A stretch of DNA of 64,000 bases from a virus. Shown here one piece after another: positions 56,478 through 63,948 of the stretch. The DNA is taken from IMG/VR virus record IMGVR_UViG_3300047472_000231, positions 1 to 64,000 of that record, one strand, 5' to 3'. The stretch's first letter is position 1, and each line of letters opens with the position of its first letter. The notes beneath the pieces are model-generated. The model worked only from the letters and a program-made list of their open reading frames with translations, had not been told where the DNA came from and searched no databases. The translations under genes were made by a program, and so were the position numbers.

Positions 56478-56621
56478 ATGGAGAACATCTGGCTCCGTAC
56501 CAAGAGGTACAACGCCTCCGGGAGCGTCGTCTCCGGTACGGGCGGGGTCTGCTATCTGTACTTCCCGGCGAAGCTTTCCCCAGCTCAGGAGCGTGCACTG
56601 GCCGCCGTGGGGGTCCGCTGA
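56478..56621 (+). CDS. Small hypothetical protein within the attP region
   Basis: 47 aa (MENIWLRTKRYNASGSVVSG...CYLYFPAKLSPAQERALAAV). Third codon positions are strongly G/C, favouring a real gene, though no ribosome site is obvious. It lies between the two arm-site pairs. Confidence 0.45.
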   Translation: MENIWLRTKRYNASGSVVSGTGGVCYLYFPAKLSPAQERALAAVGVR

Positions 56622-56627
56622 GCGCAC

Positions 56628-56667
56628 AATGAGGGCCGCTCCCGATATCGTGGGAGAGGCCCTCATT
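56628..56667. terminator. Bidirectional terminator between small gene and integrase
   Basis: AATGAGGGCC and GGCCCTCATT form a perfect 10-bp outer stem with an inner CTCCC/GGGAG stem. It can end both the rightward gene and the leftward integrase transcript. Confidence 0.75.
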
Positions 56668-56708
56668 CGCGTGATCGAAAGCGCCTGGGGAGTATCTGGG
56701 GAGATCTT

Positions 56709-58001
56709 TTAGGAAGATCCCTCGAACCAGTTCTGCATCGCCGTGCGGCCCCGCCCGTCTGCCTCCGGCATCATGTGCGCGTAGATCCTCAACGTGATCG
56801 ACGCGTTCTCGTGCCCCAGCCACTGAGAGACTGCCACGATCGGCTCCCGCGCATCCAGCTGCACCGACGCGAACGTGTGCCGCAGGGCATGGAACCCGTT
56901 CTCCCGGCTCTCCGCGTAGGTCTTCACCGTGCGGGTCACACCGGGGCGCGACGCGATCGGCTGCTTCGTTACCTCAGGCGGTCCGATGACGCCCGCCCCC
57001 GAGAGGGCCGGCTTCCAGATGCGCGTGTCCCAGGCGTCTCGGCGCATCCCGCCCCCGTTCGGCCCGGGAAGGATGAGCGCGTGCTCCCGCGGCTCCCGCA
57101 GCTCCTTCTCGCGCTCCGTCTCGCCCGGGGCGGGGTTCGACCACGGCAGCTTCACCAACTGCGCGGGCCGTGCAGCCAGATGATCCGAAATACGCTTCAG
57201 GAGATACGACGGCACCGGCACGTCCCGCGTCTTCTGCCCCTTCGGCAGCGCGTAGCAGAGTTTGGATCCGACCTTCTTGATCTGCCGCCTGACGTGGATC
57301 CGCTCGTTCTCCTCGTCGATGTCCTCCAGGGCGAGCCCGAAGACCTCGCCGGCCCTCAGGCCGGCCCCGACGCCGATGTCGACGGCGATCTGGAACCGCG
57401 GGTCCATCGCCTTTTGAACGGCAAGCACCCGCTCCTTGTCCCAGGCGCGCGGCTTCGGTGACGGCCGCGAGGGGGGCCGCACCGACTGCTGGGAACGGCA
57501 GTAGTTTTTGGTGATCCGTTCGTCATCGACTGCCGACTGCAGGATCGAAGCCAGGTAGTGCCAGGCCTCATTGACCGTCCCCGGGCCGACGCCGCCTTTG
57601 AGCTCGGCGAGCCAGCGTTTCAGCTGGGGCGTCTTGACCGCGTTCAACTGCAGGTTGCCGAGGTGCGGAAGGATGTGCGTCCAGACCCGGCTGTGCACCG
57701 TGTTCGCCGTCGCCGGGTCGTCGTAGCCCTTGTTCGGCCACCACTCCTCCTCGATGTAGTCCCGGAGGAGGAGTTCGCCGCGGCGTGGATCGATGAACTC
57801 CCCTGCCGACGCCTGGTGCTGAGCCTTCGCCAGCCAGGCCTTCGCCCCCTTGACGCCGGTCAGGTTGTCGAAGGAGCGAGCCCGGACGCCGGGGATCCCG
57901 GCGACCTTGTAGCGCTTGCCCTGGCCGTTTCGGTCGGTGGGCAGGCTGCGCTTCCCATCGGGGCCCTTCTTGTACCAGCGGTCTTCGATGTATCCGGGCA
58001 T
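56709..58001 (-). CDS. int: Site-specific tyrosine integrase
   Basis: 430 aa. N-terminal arm-binding region (about 1-70), SAM-like core-binding domain (about 75-165), and catalytic domain with Arg216 (GAGLRAGEV), His371/Arg374 (FHALRHTF), His397 (LGHEN) and Tyr407 (RIYAHM). This is the typical integrase of Streptomyces phages and AICEs, with a normal length. It catalyses attP x attB recombination; attP is probably adjacent at 56309-56705. The ATG is followed by MPGYIEDRWYKKGPDGK. Confidence 0.92.
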   Translation of the reverse strand: MPGYIEDRWYKKGPDGKRSLPTDRNGQGKRYKVAGIPGVRARSFDNLTGVKGAKAWLAKAQHQASAGEFIDPRRGELLLRDYIEEEWWPNKGYDDPATANTVHSRVWTHILPHLGNLQLNAVKTPQLKRWLAELKGGVGPGTVNEAWHYLASILQSAVDDERITKNYCRSQQSVRPPSRPSPKPRAWDKERVLAVQKAMDPRFQIAVDIGVGAGLRAGEVFGLALEDIDEENERIHVRRQIKKVGSKLCYALPKGQKTRDVPVPSYLLKRISDHLAARPAQLVKLPWSNPAPGETEREKELREPREHALILPGPNGGGMRRDAWDTRIWKPALSGAGVIGPPEVTKQPIASRPGVTRTVKTYAESRENGFHALRHTFASVQLDAREPIVAVSQWLGHENASITLRIYAHMMPEADGRGRTAMQNWFEGSS

Positions 58002-58025
58002 GCGGTGTCCACTTCGTGGTTCGCG

Positions 58026-58475
58026 TCAGGCGGCGCGGCTGTCGGGCGAGTCCATGGTGATGATCTCCCCGTGCCACAGCTGGAACCACTGTCCTCCGGC
58101 CAGGAAGCGCTCGGTGGCGGGGTTCAGGGCGCGAACGAACTCTTCCGTTGTGGCGTTGGTTGAGACGTGGACCTTGACGAGTCCGCACGATTCACGGACC
58201 TCTACGCACCGGACGCGATCTATCTTGTCGTCGGGTTCGTACTCGACGGTGAGCGGGCTCTCGGGGGAGTCGGCGCTGATGATCTGGCCTCGCCAGATCT
58301 GGAACCAGCCGCAGTGGGCGAGGAACGCCTTGAGCGCGGCGTTGAGGGCCTCGGTGTACTGCTCTGCCGGAACGTCCGGATTGATCTTTACGCTGATGTG
58401 TCCGCGGGATTCGCGGATTTCGACGATCCGGCCTGGGTCGAGGTCTCTGGTTGCTTCGTAGACGACGCGCAGCAT
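58026..58475 (-). CDS. Tandemly duplicated hypothetical protein
   Basis: 149 aa from ATG 58475 behind GGGAGGGTGC. Two similar halves: VEIRESRGHISVKINPD, ALKAFLAHCGWFQIWRGQII, SADSPES and VEVRESCGLVKVHVSTN, ATERFLAGGQWFQLWHGEII, TMDSPDS. A one-domain duplication of about 70 aa. Located 24 bases upstream of the integrase in the same direction, so likely co-expressed with it; function unknown. Confidence 0.7.
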   Translation of the reverse strand: MLRVVYEATRDLDPGRIVEIRESRGHISVKINPDVPAEQYTEALNAALKAFLAHCGWFQIWRGQIISADSPESPLTVEYEPDDKIDRVRCVEVRESCGLVKVHVSTNATTEEFVRALNPATERFLAGGQWFQLWHGEIITMDSPDSRAA

Positions 58476-58576
58476 GCACCCTCCCGGTGTCACGGTACGC
58501 GTGGGCGCAATGCGCCGGACGCGCACGGTTGTGGAAGGGTACGCCGAGTGAGCGGACGTCGACAATCAGTTGAAGA

Positions 58577-58589
58577 GAATGTCTACTTG
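58577..58589 (-). promoter_or_regulatory. GTAGAC-type operator before the duplicated gene
   Basis: On the minus strand CAAGTAGACATTC, a copy of the GTAGAC motif repeated at 59105-59250, upstream of the leftward duplicated-gene/integrase unit. A minus-strand TTGACT at 58601-58606 could be a -35. Confidence 0.45.
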
Positions 58590-58633
58590 AGGACTTTTTC
58601 AGTCAACCTGCGACACGGGGCGCGACGCCACCG

Positions 58634-59065
58634 CTACTCGTTGTCGTGCCGCGCGCGCTCGTCGGCTTCAATCATCGCGCGCCAACGCCGCAGCTCAGGC
58701 TCAGACATGCCCGCCAAGTGGCCCACGATGATGCGAACGTTGTCGTTGTAGCCCGCAAGTTCCGTGGCCTCATATTCCAGCCACTGCGACGCTGCGGCGG
58801 CCTTGAGGCGCCGCTCGCTCACGTTGAGGGCCTTGGAGAGGGCCTTGATCTGCTTGGGGCTGGGGGAGTTCGCCGGCGGGTTGACGACGAGCCGTTGCAG
58901 GTAGGGCTTGGACAGCTTGGTGCCGGACTCGGGGTCGACGGCACGCTCGGACATCTTCTGGTAGGAGAGGCCTCGGTCGTTCGCGTCCTGGATGAGCTGC
59001 GAGAGCGCACCCCGGGGACTCGGCTCGTCCGTACCGGTTGCCCGGTCGGGGGCCGCTGCCGTCAT
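58634..59065 (-). CDS. Putative immunity repressor (HTH)
   Basis: 143 aa from ATG 59065 behind AGGAAGAGGAC. The N-terminal half reads RGALSQLIQDANDRGLSYQK, then SERAVDPESGTKLSKPYLQR, VVNPPANSPSPKQIKALSKA and LNVSERRLKAA, a Cro/CI-like HTH with recognition-helix region followed by an extended helical C-terminus. It is divergent from a Cro-like gene across repeated operator motifs, the classic arrangement of an immunity switch, and adjoins the integrase side. Confidence 0.75.
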   Translation of the reverse strand: MTAAAPDRATGTDEPSPRGALSQLIQDANDRGLSYQKMSERAVDPESGTKLSKPYLQRLVVNPPANSPSPKQIKALSKALNVSERRLKAAAASQWLEYEATELAGYNDNVRIIVGHLAGMSEPELRRWRAMIEADERARHDNE

Positions 59066-59104
59066 GTCCTCTTCCTCTCGGGTCACGTCAGATACCGACT
59101 GTCT

Positions 59105-59113
59105 CTGTAGATA
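59105..59113. promoter_or_regulatory. Operator site CTGTAGATA
   Basis: First GTAGA-type motif in the divergent control region. Confidence 0.45.
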
Positions 59114-59160
59114 CGTGCGGGCGCCCGAAAATTACCAGGTCAGTCAGTACAACCTTCCTG

Positions 59161-59184
59161 GATCCGAGACAGTTCGTCTACAAG
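59161..59184. promoter_or_regulatory. Operator site GATCCGAGAC + TTCGTCTACAAG
   Basis: TTCGTCTACAAG (59173-59184) is the complement of CTTGTAGACGAA. GATCCGAGAC (59161-59170) is the inverted partner of GTCTCGGATC at 59231-59240. Confidence 0.55.
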
Positions 59185-59230
59185 TCGATGCTATCCAGCC
59201 AAGACTCTTACCGATACTCGACCCTCGGTC

Positions 59231-59250
59231 GTCTCGGATCTGTAGACGAA
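59231..59250. promoter_or_regulatory. Operator site GTCTCGGATC + TGTAGACGAA
   Basis: TGTAGACGAA (59241-59250) repeats the motif of the previous site in the other orientation, directly 58 bases upstream of the Cro-like gene. Confidence 0.55.
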
Positions 59251-59307
59251 ACGGCTCCACTGTGCTTTGCTGTGTTAGGCAAACACACCGCACCACTCGG
59301 GGGCATC

Positions 59308-59604
59308 GTGAGCCGACGTGCAAGCAGACGCTGGACCCTACGCAGCGTCGAGATCCTCAAGCACTACATGGAATTTCCGGGCCGAGGGCAATCCTTCTCG
59401 GTCCGCGGCCTGGCCGAAGACTCAGGGGTCAGTAAGGGCGTCATAGAGAACCTTCTGGCCGGCAGGCAGGACAACGCTGACGTCGATGATGCGACCGCCC
59501 TCTCGGAGGCCGTCGGTAGCGCGATCTTCCCCCTTTTCGCGCCTCCACCGTCTCCAGATATGAACCAAACGTCTCGTCCCCCCACCCCCATCAGTGAGGA
59601 ATAG
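59308..59604 (+). CDS. Cro-like HTH protein
   Basis: 98 aa from GTG 59308 behind TCGGGGGCATC. The HTH SVRGLAEDSGVSKGVIENLL, then AGRQDNADVDDATALSEAVG is of the Cro/CI type, followed by a Pro-rich end. Divergent from the putative repressor with shared operators; probably the lytic-side regulator. Overlaps or nearly overlaps the excisionase-like gene. Confidence 0.7.
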   Translation: MSRRASRRWTLRSVEILKHYMEFPGRGQSFSVRGLAEDSGVSKGVIENLLAGRQDNADVDDATALSEAVGSAIFPLFAPPPSPDMNQTSRPPTPISEE

Positions 59605-59608
59605 ACCA

Positions 59609-59836
59609 ATGCCGAACAAGCCCAAGCCCCCGCCGAAGGGCTGGCTCTGGAGTGAAGACGCCGCCGACTACCTGGGTGTCCACGTCGTCACCCTCTACCG
59701 CTGGCGACGCGACGACATCGGACCAGAAAGCAAGCGCCACGGTGCCCGTCGCTACCGCTACAAGATCAGCGAACTCGACGCCTGGATGAACGGCGACCAC
59801 GCCGGCGCCAGCGAGATGAGCCACACCGCCGCCTAA
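59609..59836 (+). CDS. xis: Excisionase / MerR-type HTH protein
   Basis: 75 aa from ATG 59609 behind GAGGAATAGACC. LWSEDAADYLGVHVVTLYRW, RRDDIGPESKRHGARRYRYK and LDAWM form the compact winged helix of excisionases used by Streptomyces integrative elements. It likely turns the integrase reaction towards excision. It leads the early operon and lies about 1.6 kb from the integrase gene. Confidence 0.8.
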   Translation: MPNKPKPPPKGWLWSEDAADYLGVHVVTLYRWRRDDIGPESKRHGARRYRYKISELDAWMNGDHAGASEMSHTAA

Positions 59837-59944
59837 CGCGGCAAGCCCCCACCGCCGGGCTTCCACACACCGGCAGCAGGGGCCTCGCGGCCCGAGAGCC
59901 GCAGCGATCCACCCCGCAACCTCACGAAACGAAAGGGGCTTCAC

Positions 59945-60100
59945 GTGCCTCGATCATCCCAGACTCCCAGGCCGAAGCCGCCGGTGCTGACGCCGGAGCA
60001 GAAGGCTCGCGCGATCGACCAGCGCAACGAGCAGGCCCGCACTCGCCCGGTCGCCCCCGTCCTCAAGGGCGCACCGAAGCCGACGGACGGTGCCCGATGA
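59945..60100 (+). CDS. Small basic protein
   Basis: 51 aa, GTG behind GAAAGGGGCTTCAC. Basic, Pro-rich, disordered (RSSQTPRPKPPVLTPEQKAR). The next gene starts in an ATGA overlap. Unknown. Confidence 0.55.
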   Translation: MPRSSQTPRPKPPVLTPEQKARAIDQRNEQARTRPVAPVLKGAPKPTDGAR

Positions 60101-60705
60101 GCGACTACTCCGAGTCCGCTGCCCGGTTCGCCCGGGAGACGCGCGGCCACGAGATGACCGTCGAGCACGAGGACGGCTTGTACCGGCACCTCAAGTTCAT
60201 GACCGAGGGGCGCGGCAGCATCGGCTCGTTCCAGCTGATCACGTGGCCGTACAACCTGGTCGTGAAGACGGGCTGGACGTTCCACTTCGACATCGACGCC
60301 ACCCCGGACATGTTCGACCTGTTCCGGAACACCGCTTTCAGCGGCGAGATCAACCCGAGCTACTGGCAGGAGAAGGTCCGCGCGGGCCGCGACGAGATCG
60401 ACGGCTTCTCCGACGGCCTGTTCGAGCAGCAGGTCAAGCAGCACGTCGTCGAAGCCATCCGTAGTGGCGACGCGCCGCGTGGCATCGGTGCCGAGGTCAC
60501 CCGAGAGATCTTCGAGTGGGGCGACATCTCCCACGAGGCGGGCGCCCGACGGGCGTTGGAGGACTTCCGCTTCCAGGAGTGGACCTTCGGTGAGACGTGG
60601 GAGTGGAACTTCCGCGACTACACGCCGGGCTTCCTGCACTCGTGCCACGCGATCCGTCACGGCATCGACATGTACGACGCCGCCCCGAAGGCGGTGGCCG
60701 CGTGA
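60097..60705 (+). CDS. Hypothetical protein
   Basis: 202 aa. A mixed alpha/beta protein (GLYRHLKFMTEGRGSIGSFQ; VVKTGWTFHFDIDATPDMF; FEWGDISHEAGARRALED; WEWNFRDYTPGFL). Acidic. Widespread-looking early phage gene without known function. Overlaps both neighbours by 4 bases. Confidence 0.7.
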   Translation: MSDYSESAARFARETRGHEMTVEHEDGLYRHLKFMTEGRGSIGSFQLITWPYNLVVKTGWTFHFDIDATPDMFDLFRNTAFSGEINPSYWQEKVRAGRDEIDGFSDGLFEQQVKQHVVEAIRSGDAPRGIGAEVTREIFEWGDISHEAGARRALEDFRFQEWTFGETWEWNFRDYTPGFLHSCHAIRHGIDMYDAAPKAVAA

Positions 60706-61502
60706 ACGCCGCCGAGTTCAACGCCCGCTACCCGATTGGTACTCCGGTCTTCGCCTACCCGGGCTGCCGCCCGGAGGACGACGCGAACGACGAGCGTCTC
60801 GTCACCTTCACCCGCAGCAAGGCGGAGGTGCTGGGCGGCCACACCGACGTCGTCTGGGTCGACGGGCACGGCGCCTGCATCGCCCTCGCCCACATCGACG
60901 TGCGGGCCGACGACGACGCGCCAGTCGGTATCACCAACCCCGCCCTGGCCGCCGGGATCGCCGAGCTGGGCGTCCCGCTGTCGGCGGACTGGGCGCCGCA
61001 GCCCGCCACCCCCCGCTGGCACCAGCTTCGCACCGAGCTGATCCGCACGTTCCGCCCCTACATGCCGGAGACGGCCGCGACCAAGGCAGTCGACACGCTC
61101 GACGAGGTGATCACGGAGGCGCTGCTGGAGGGCACCGCCGAGATCCGGCGCCTGAAGGACGAGCTGGAGCGGCGCACTGAAGACCTCGCCTTCCTGGAGC
61201 GGACCACTCTCCCGGAGCTGCGCCGCACGATCCAGCGCCACGAGGACGGCAAGAAGCGCTGGCGCGACCGGGCAGAAAAGGCGGAGGGCGAGCGTGCTCG
61301 CTTCAAGGCGGCCTGGCAGTCGGCCCGCTTCCGGGCGCAGGCCTACAGCGAGGGCATCCTCCGCGTCGTCAGCGACCGCGAGCAGTACCAGGTCTGGCTG
61401 AAGCAGGCCGAGGCCAAGCTCCTCAAGCTCCAGTACGGCTGCGAGACGCCCGAGAGCCACCTGCACGGCTGCTCCTGCATTCGGGCCGGGGGTGCGTCGT
61501 GA
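60702..61502 (+). CDS. Coiled-coil hypothetical protein
   Basis: 266 aa, GTG overlapping the preceding stop. The N-terminal RYPIGTPVFAYPG and VDGHGACIALAHIDVRADDD domain resembles the small protein at 757; then long coiled coils (about 150-245: IRRLKDELERRTEDLAFLER, RWRDRAEKAEGERARFKAAW) and a C-terminal Cys pair (CETPESHLHGCSC). Function unknown. Confidence 0.7.
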   Translation: MNAAEFNARYPIGTPVFAYPGCRPEDDANDERLVTFTRSKAEVLGGHTDVVWVDGHGACIALAHIDVRADDDAPVGITNPALAAGIAELGVPLSADWAPQPATPRWHQLRTELIRTFRPYMPETAATKAVDTLDEVITEALLEGTAEIRRLKDELERRTEDLAFLERTTLPELRRTIQRHEDGKKRWRDRAEKAEGERARFKAAWQSARFRAQAYSEGILRVVSDREQYQVWLKQAEAKLLKLQYGCETPESHLHGCSCIRAGGAS

Positions 61503-61783
61503 AGGCCTTCCAGACCCCCGCCCCGCACATCACCCGCGCGGACCGTGCGGCCGGCGAACTGGCCGCCGACATCCGGGCGATCGTCGCCCGTCAGCGCAAC
61601 TGCCAGACCCTGGCCGACGCCGCCGCACACACACACTCCCCGTCCGACCGCATCGCCTACGCCCACGACGCATGGCTCCTCAGCCACCCCGATGGGGCGT
61701 GCTCCAGCGACGACGACTACCCGGCGTGGGCCACCGCTCTTGCCGCCCAGCCCACCTATTACCGCCCGTTGGAGGCGTCGTGA
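61499..61783 (+). CDS. Hypothetical helical protein
   Basis: 94 aa, GTG overlapping the previous stop. Helical (RADRAAGELAADIRAIVARQ; DRIAYAHDAWLLSHPDG). No family recognised. Confidence 0.6.
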   Translation: MKAFQTPAPHITRADRAAGELAADIRAIVARQRNCQTLADAAAHTHSPSDRIAYAHDAWLLSHPDGACSSDDDYPAWATALAAQPTYYRPLEAS

Positions 61784-62154
61784 CCCTCTCCGAGATCTAC
61801 CTGAAGGCCGCCAAGGTCATCGAGTCGAACGGCCACGCCAAGGGCGACTTCTACAGCGTCCCCGAGAGCGGAGTCGGCATCGAGAAGAGCCGCAGCGAGT
61901 ACCCGGTGTGTGCGGCCGGGGCCCTGTCGGTCGTCATCTTCGACGACCCGGTCCCGCCCTGCGAAGGAGAAGACGGGCGCGCCGAGTTCGAAGCGGTCGT
62001 CGCACGCCTGAACGCGCGCATCGAGGACTTCCACCTGTACAGCTTCCACGGCGAGCCGCCCGTGCTGCGGCTGACCGGCTGGAACGACGCCGCCGAACGC
62101 ACCGCCGCCGACGTCATCGCCGCGTTCGAGCGCACTGCGAAGGCGGTGGCGTGA
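61780..62154 (+). CDS. DUF6197-like protein
   Basis: 124 aa, GTG overlapping the previous stop. KAAKVIESNGHAKGDFYSVP, CAAGALSVVIFDDP and TGWNDAAERTAADVIAAFER give the G-C-A-x-W-N-D-A pattern seen in the DUF6197-like proteins at 15801 and 63589. Three paralogues in one element suggest gene duplication. Function unknown. Confidence 0.65.
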   Translation: MTLSEIYLKAAKVIESNGHAKGDFYSVPESGVGIEKSRSEYPVCAAGALSVVIFDDPVPPCEGEDGRAEFEAVVARLNARIEDFHLYSFHGEPPVLRLTGWNDAAERTAADVIAAFERTAKAVA

Positions 62155-62654
62155 TGGCGACCGTGATCGAACTCCGCCCGCTGGCCGACGACGTCGAGGA
62201 ATCCCTCATCCTGCTGGACCGGGACTTCGCCGCCGTCTACGGCCCCGACATGGGCGTCTGGGCGAAGGGCGTGCGCGGGGAGCTGCTGGAGATGCAGCGG
62301 GCCCGCCGCACCGCCGACCGCGAGACGCACCCGCTGCACCCGCGACGGGCCTCGGCTTCCCGCCGGCGCAGGCACCTGAAGCAACTCTCGTGGCGTGTTC
62401 GCGCGATCGCGCCCGGGGCCATCACCGTCCTCGTCACGCCGCTGTGGACCGACACCACCGGAACCGGAGTCCGTCACGTCGTCGCCCGCGCCCTCACCGC
62501 CGACGGGCAGATCGTCAAGTTCCCGGCCGGCGGATCCCGGCAGATCACCGCACTGCTGCAAGGCGCCTACCCGGCCGCGAACTGGGACCACCCGCAGACG
62601 TGGAGCGCCGCCAACAACACCCTCACCGACCGCATCAGCAAGGCGGTCGCTTGA
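62154..62654 (+). CDS. Hypothetical protein
   Basis: 166 aa from ATG 62154 overlapping the previous stop. A helix with many Arg (MQRARRTADRETHPLHP; RASASRRRRHLKQLSWRVRA) then a beta-rich half (GAITVLVTPLWTDTTGTGVR; VARALTADGQIVKFPAGGS). Possibly nucleic-acid-binding. Unknown. Confidence 0.65.
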   Translation: MATVIELRPLADDVEESLILLDRDFAAVYGPDMGVWAKGVRGELLEMQRARRTADRETHPLHPRRASASRRRRHLKQLSWRVRAIAPGAITVLVTPLWTDTTGTGVRHVVARALTADGQIVKFPAGGSRQITALLQGAYPAANWDHPQTWSAANNTLTDRISKAVA

Positions 62655-62893
62655 TGGGCGCCGAGCTCACCGACTACAGCCCGAAGCCGACCACCGCCGA
62701 GGCAGACGAACAGCGCCGGGCCGCGGTCCGCATCGCCGACCAGTTCGGCAAGGAAAACCCGCACCCGCTCGACGACGAGGACCCGGCCCAGGCCGGACGT
62801 GAGCTGGCCAAAGACCCGGCCATCGCCGCCGGAATCCTCGAACTCGTCGCCCAGCTCGGCATCCGACCCGACCAGATCCGGAGGACGCCGTGA
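62654..62893 (+). CDS. Hypothetical 79-aa protein
   Basis: Starts in an ATG overlap with the previous stop. Helical, acidic (RAAVRIADQFGKENPHPLDD; AIAAGILELVAQLGIRPDQI). Unknown. Confidence 0.55.
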   Translation: MGAELTDYSPKPTTAEADEQRRAAVRIADQFGKENPHPLDDEDPAQAGRELAKDPAIAAGILELVAQLGIRPDQIRRTP

Positions 62894-63021
62894 TCCCGAT
62901 CCCGTCCATCCTCGCCGCCGCCCACATCTCCGTGACCGGCTGGACCGTCCTCGCCGCCATGGGCTTCCTCGCCGTGTTCGGCACCCGCATCAGTGACCAG
63001 ATCTCCAGGGGGAACCAGTGA
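62890..63021 (+). CDS. Small membrane protein
   Basis: 43 aa, GTG overlapping the previous stop. One hydrophobic segment (VTGWTVLAAMGFLAVFGTRI). Unknown function. Confidence 0.55.
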   Translation: MIPIPSILAAAHISVTGWTVLAAMGFLAVFGTRISDQISRGNQ

Positions 63022-63488
63022 CCACTCGCACCCTTCCGCACGACGACTACATCAACGCCGTCACCGACGCGCTCACCGCCGCCAGCATGGAGCCCGCCGA
63101 CGCGTGGACGTCCGACGGGGAGACCCGCGGCATCTACTGCTACCTCAACGCCGTCCTCACCCTCCACCCCGACACCTCCGGCCTCAACGCCGAACGGTGG
63201 CCGAACGGCCTGATCCTCAGCTGGGAATGGCACACCGGCATCGAGGACGGCGAGCCCGAACGCGGCCCGGTCTGGGAGTGGGCCGAACTCCGCCCCAACC
63301 ACGGCGGCAACGACGAACCGGCCGCGCTCACCGCGGAGGGATACGCGGCTCCGGCCTACGTCGTCGAGAGCGTTCGCGCGCTGATCGAGCACCGCAACCA
63401 GTCCGTCACTGCCTCCCGCTGGGAGCGCGCCGACGAATTGAACGCGGCGTGCGAGGCGTGGGGCACGGACGAGGGGGCCGAGTCGTGA
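63018..63488 (+). CDS. Hypothetical protein
   Basis: 156 aa, GTG overlapping the previous stop. GLILSWEWHTGIEDGEPERG then PVWEWAELRPNHGG and a C-terminal helix. A 'SWEW..G' protein of unknown role; similar proteins are common in Streptomyces phages (from memory). Confidence 0.65.
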   Translation: MTTRTLPHDDYINAVTDALTAASMEPADAWTSDGETRGIYCYLNAVLTLHPDTSGLNAERWPNGLILSWEWHTGIEDGEPERGPVWEWAELRPNHGGNDEPAALTAEGYAAPAYVVESVRALIEHRNQSVTASRWERADELNAACEAWGTDEGAES

Positions 63489-63592
63489 GCACCGCCATCT
63501 GGATCGCAGTCTCGCTGCCGTGTTGCGGGTGGCTGTCGATCGTCGCCCGCGAAATCCGCGACCTGCTCCAGCCCGCCAAGGAGGGCCAGTGA
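63485..63592 (+). CDS. 35-aa membrane peptide
   Basis: GTG overlapping the previous stop; hydrophobic start (STAIWIAVSLPCCGWLSIVA) and a charged end. Unknown. Confidence 0.5.
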   Translation: MSTAIWIAVSLPCCGWLSIVAREIRDLLQPAKEGQ

Positions 63593-63948
63593 CCACCCTG
63601 ACCATCCCCACCGACGCCGAGGTTGCCGACCTCATCGGCAAGGCCGCCGACGTCATCGACACCAACGGCCACTGCAAGCGGGACCTGTACGACCACAAGC
63701 AGGCCGCGGGCGGCACCAAGCCCGCCGGCTGCCGGGTCGACATCATCGGCGCCCTCAACATCGCCGCACACGGCACGCCCGTCTACACCGGCCGCGACCT
63801 GCGGGTGTGGGCTGCCGAGCAGGCGATCCTCGCCCGCATCCCGGAAGCGGCGATCGTCTCCTGGAACGACGCCCGCGGCCACGGCAAGCGGGAAGCCGCC
63901 AAGCTGCTCCGCGACACCGCGGCCAGCCTGCGGGAGGTGGCGGCATGA
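63589..63948 (+). CDS. DUF6197-like protein
   Basis: 119 aa, GTG overlapping the previous stop. KAADVIDTNGHCKRDLYDH, CRVDIIGALNIAAHGTPV and IVSWNDARGHGKREAAKLLR carry the same GALNIA and WND-R signature as the copies at 15801 and 61780. Unknown function. Confidence 0.65.
   Translation: MTTLTIPTDAEVADLIGKAADVIDTNGHCKRDLYDHKQAAGGTKPAGCRVDIIGALNIAAHGTPVYTGRDLRVWAAEQAILARIPEAAIVSWNDARGHGKREAAKLLRDTAASLREVAA

Larger units (their letters stand above)
56309..56705. other. Probable attP with arm-type integrase sites
   Basis: Pairs of 11-bp direct repeats flank about 350 bp next to the integrase 3' end: TCCGGGGAGCG/TCTGGGGAGAA (56309-56330) and CCTGGGGAGTA/TCTGGGGAGAT (56684-56705). An inverted copy CTCCCCAG lies at 56461-56468 and a weaker one near 56576. 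This matches the arrangement of lambda-type arm sites around a core. The core itself cannot be fixed from one sequence. Confidence 0.6.
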
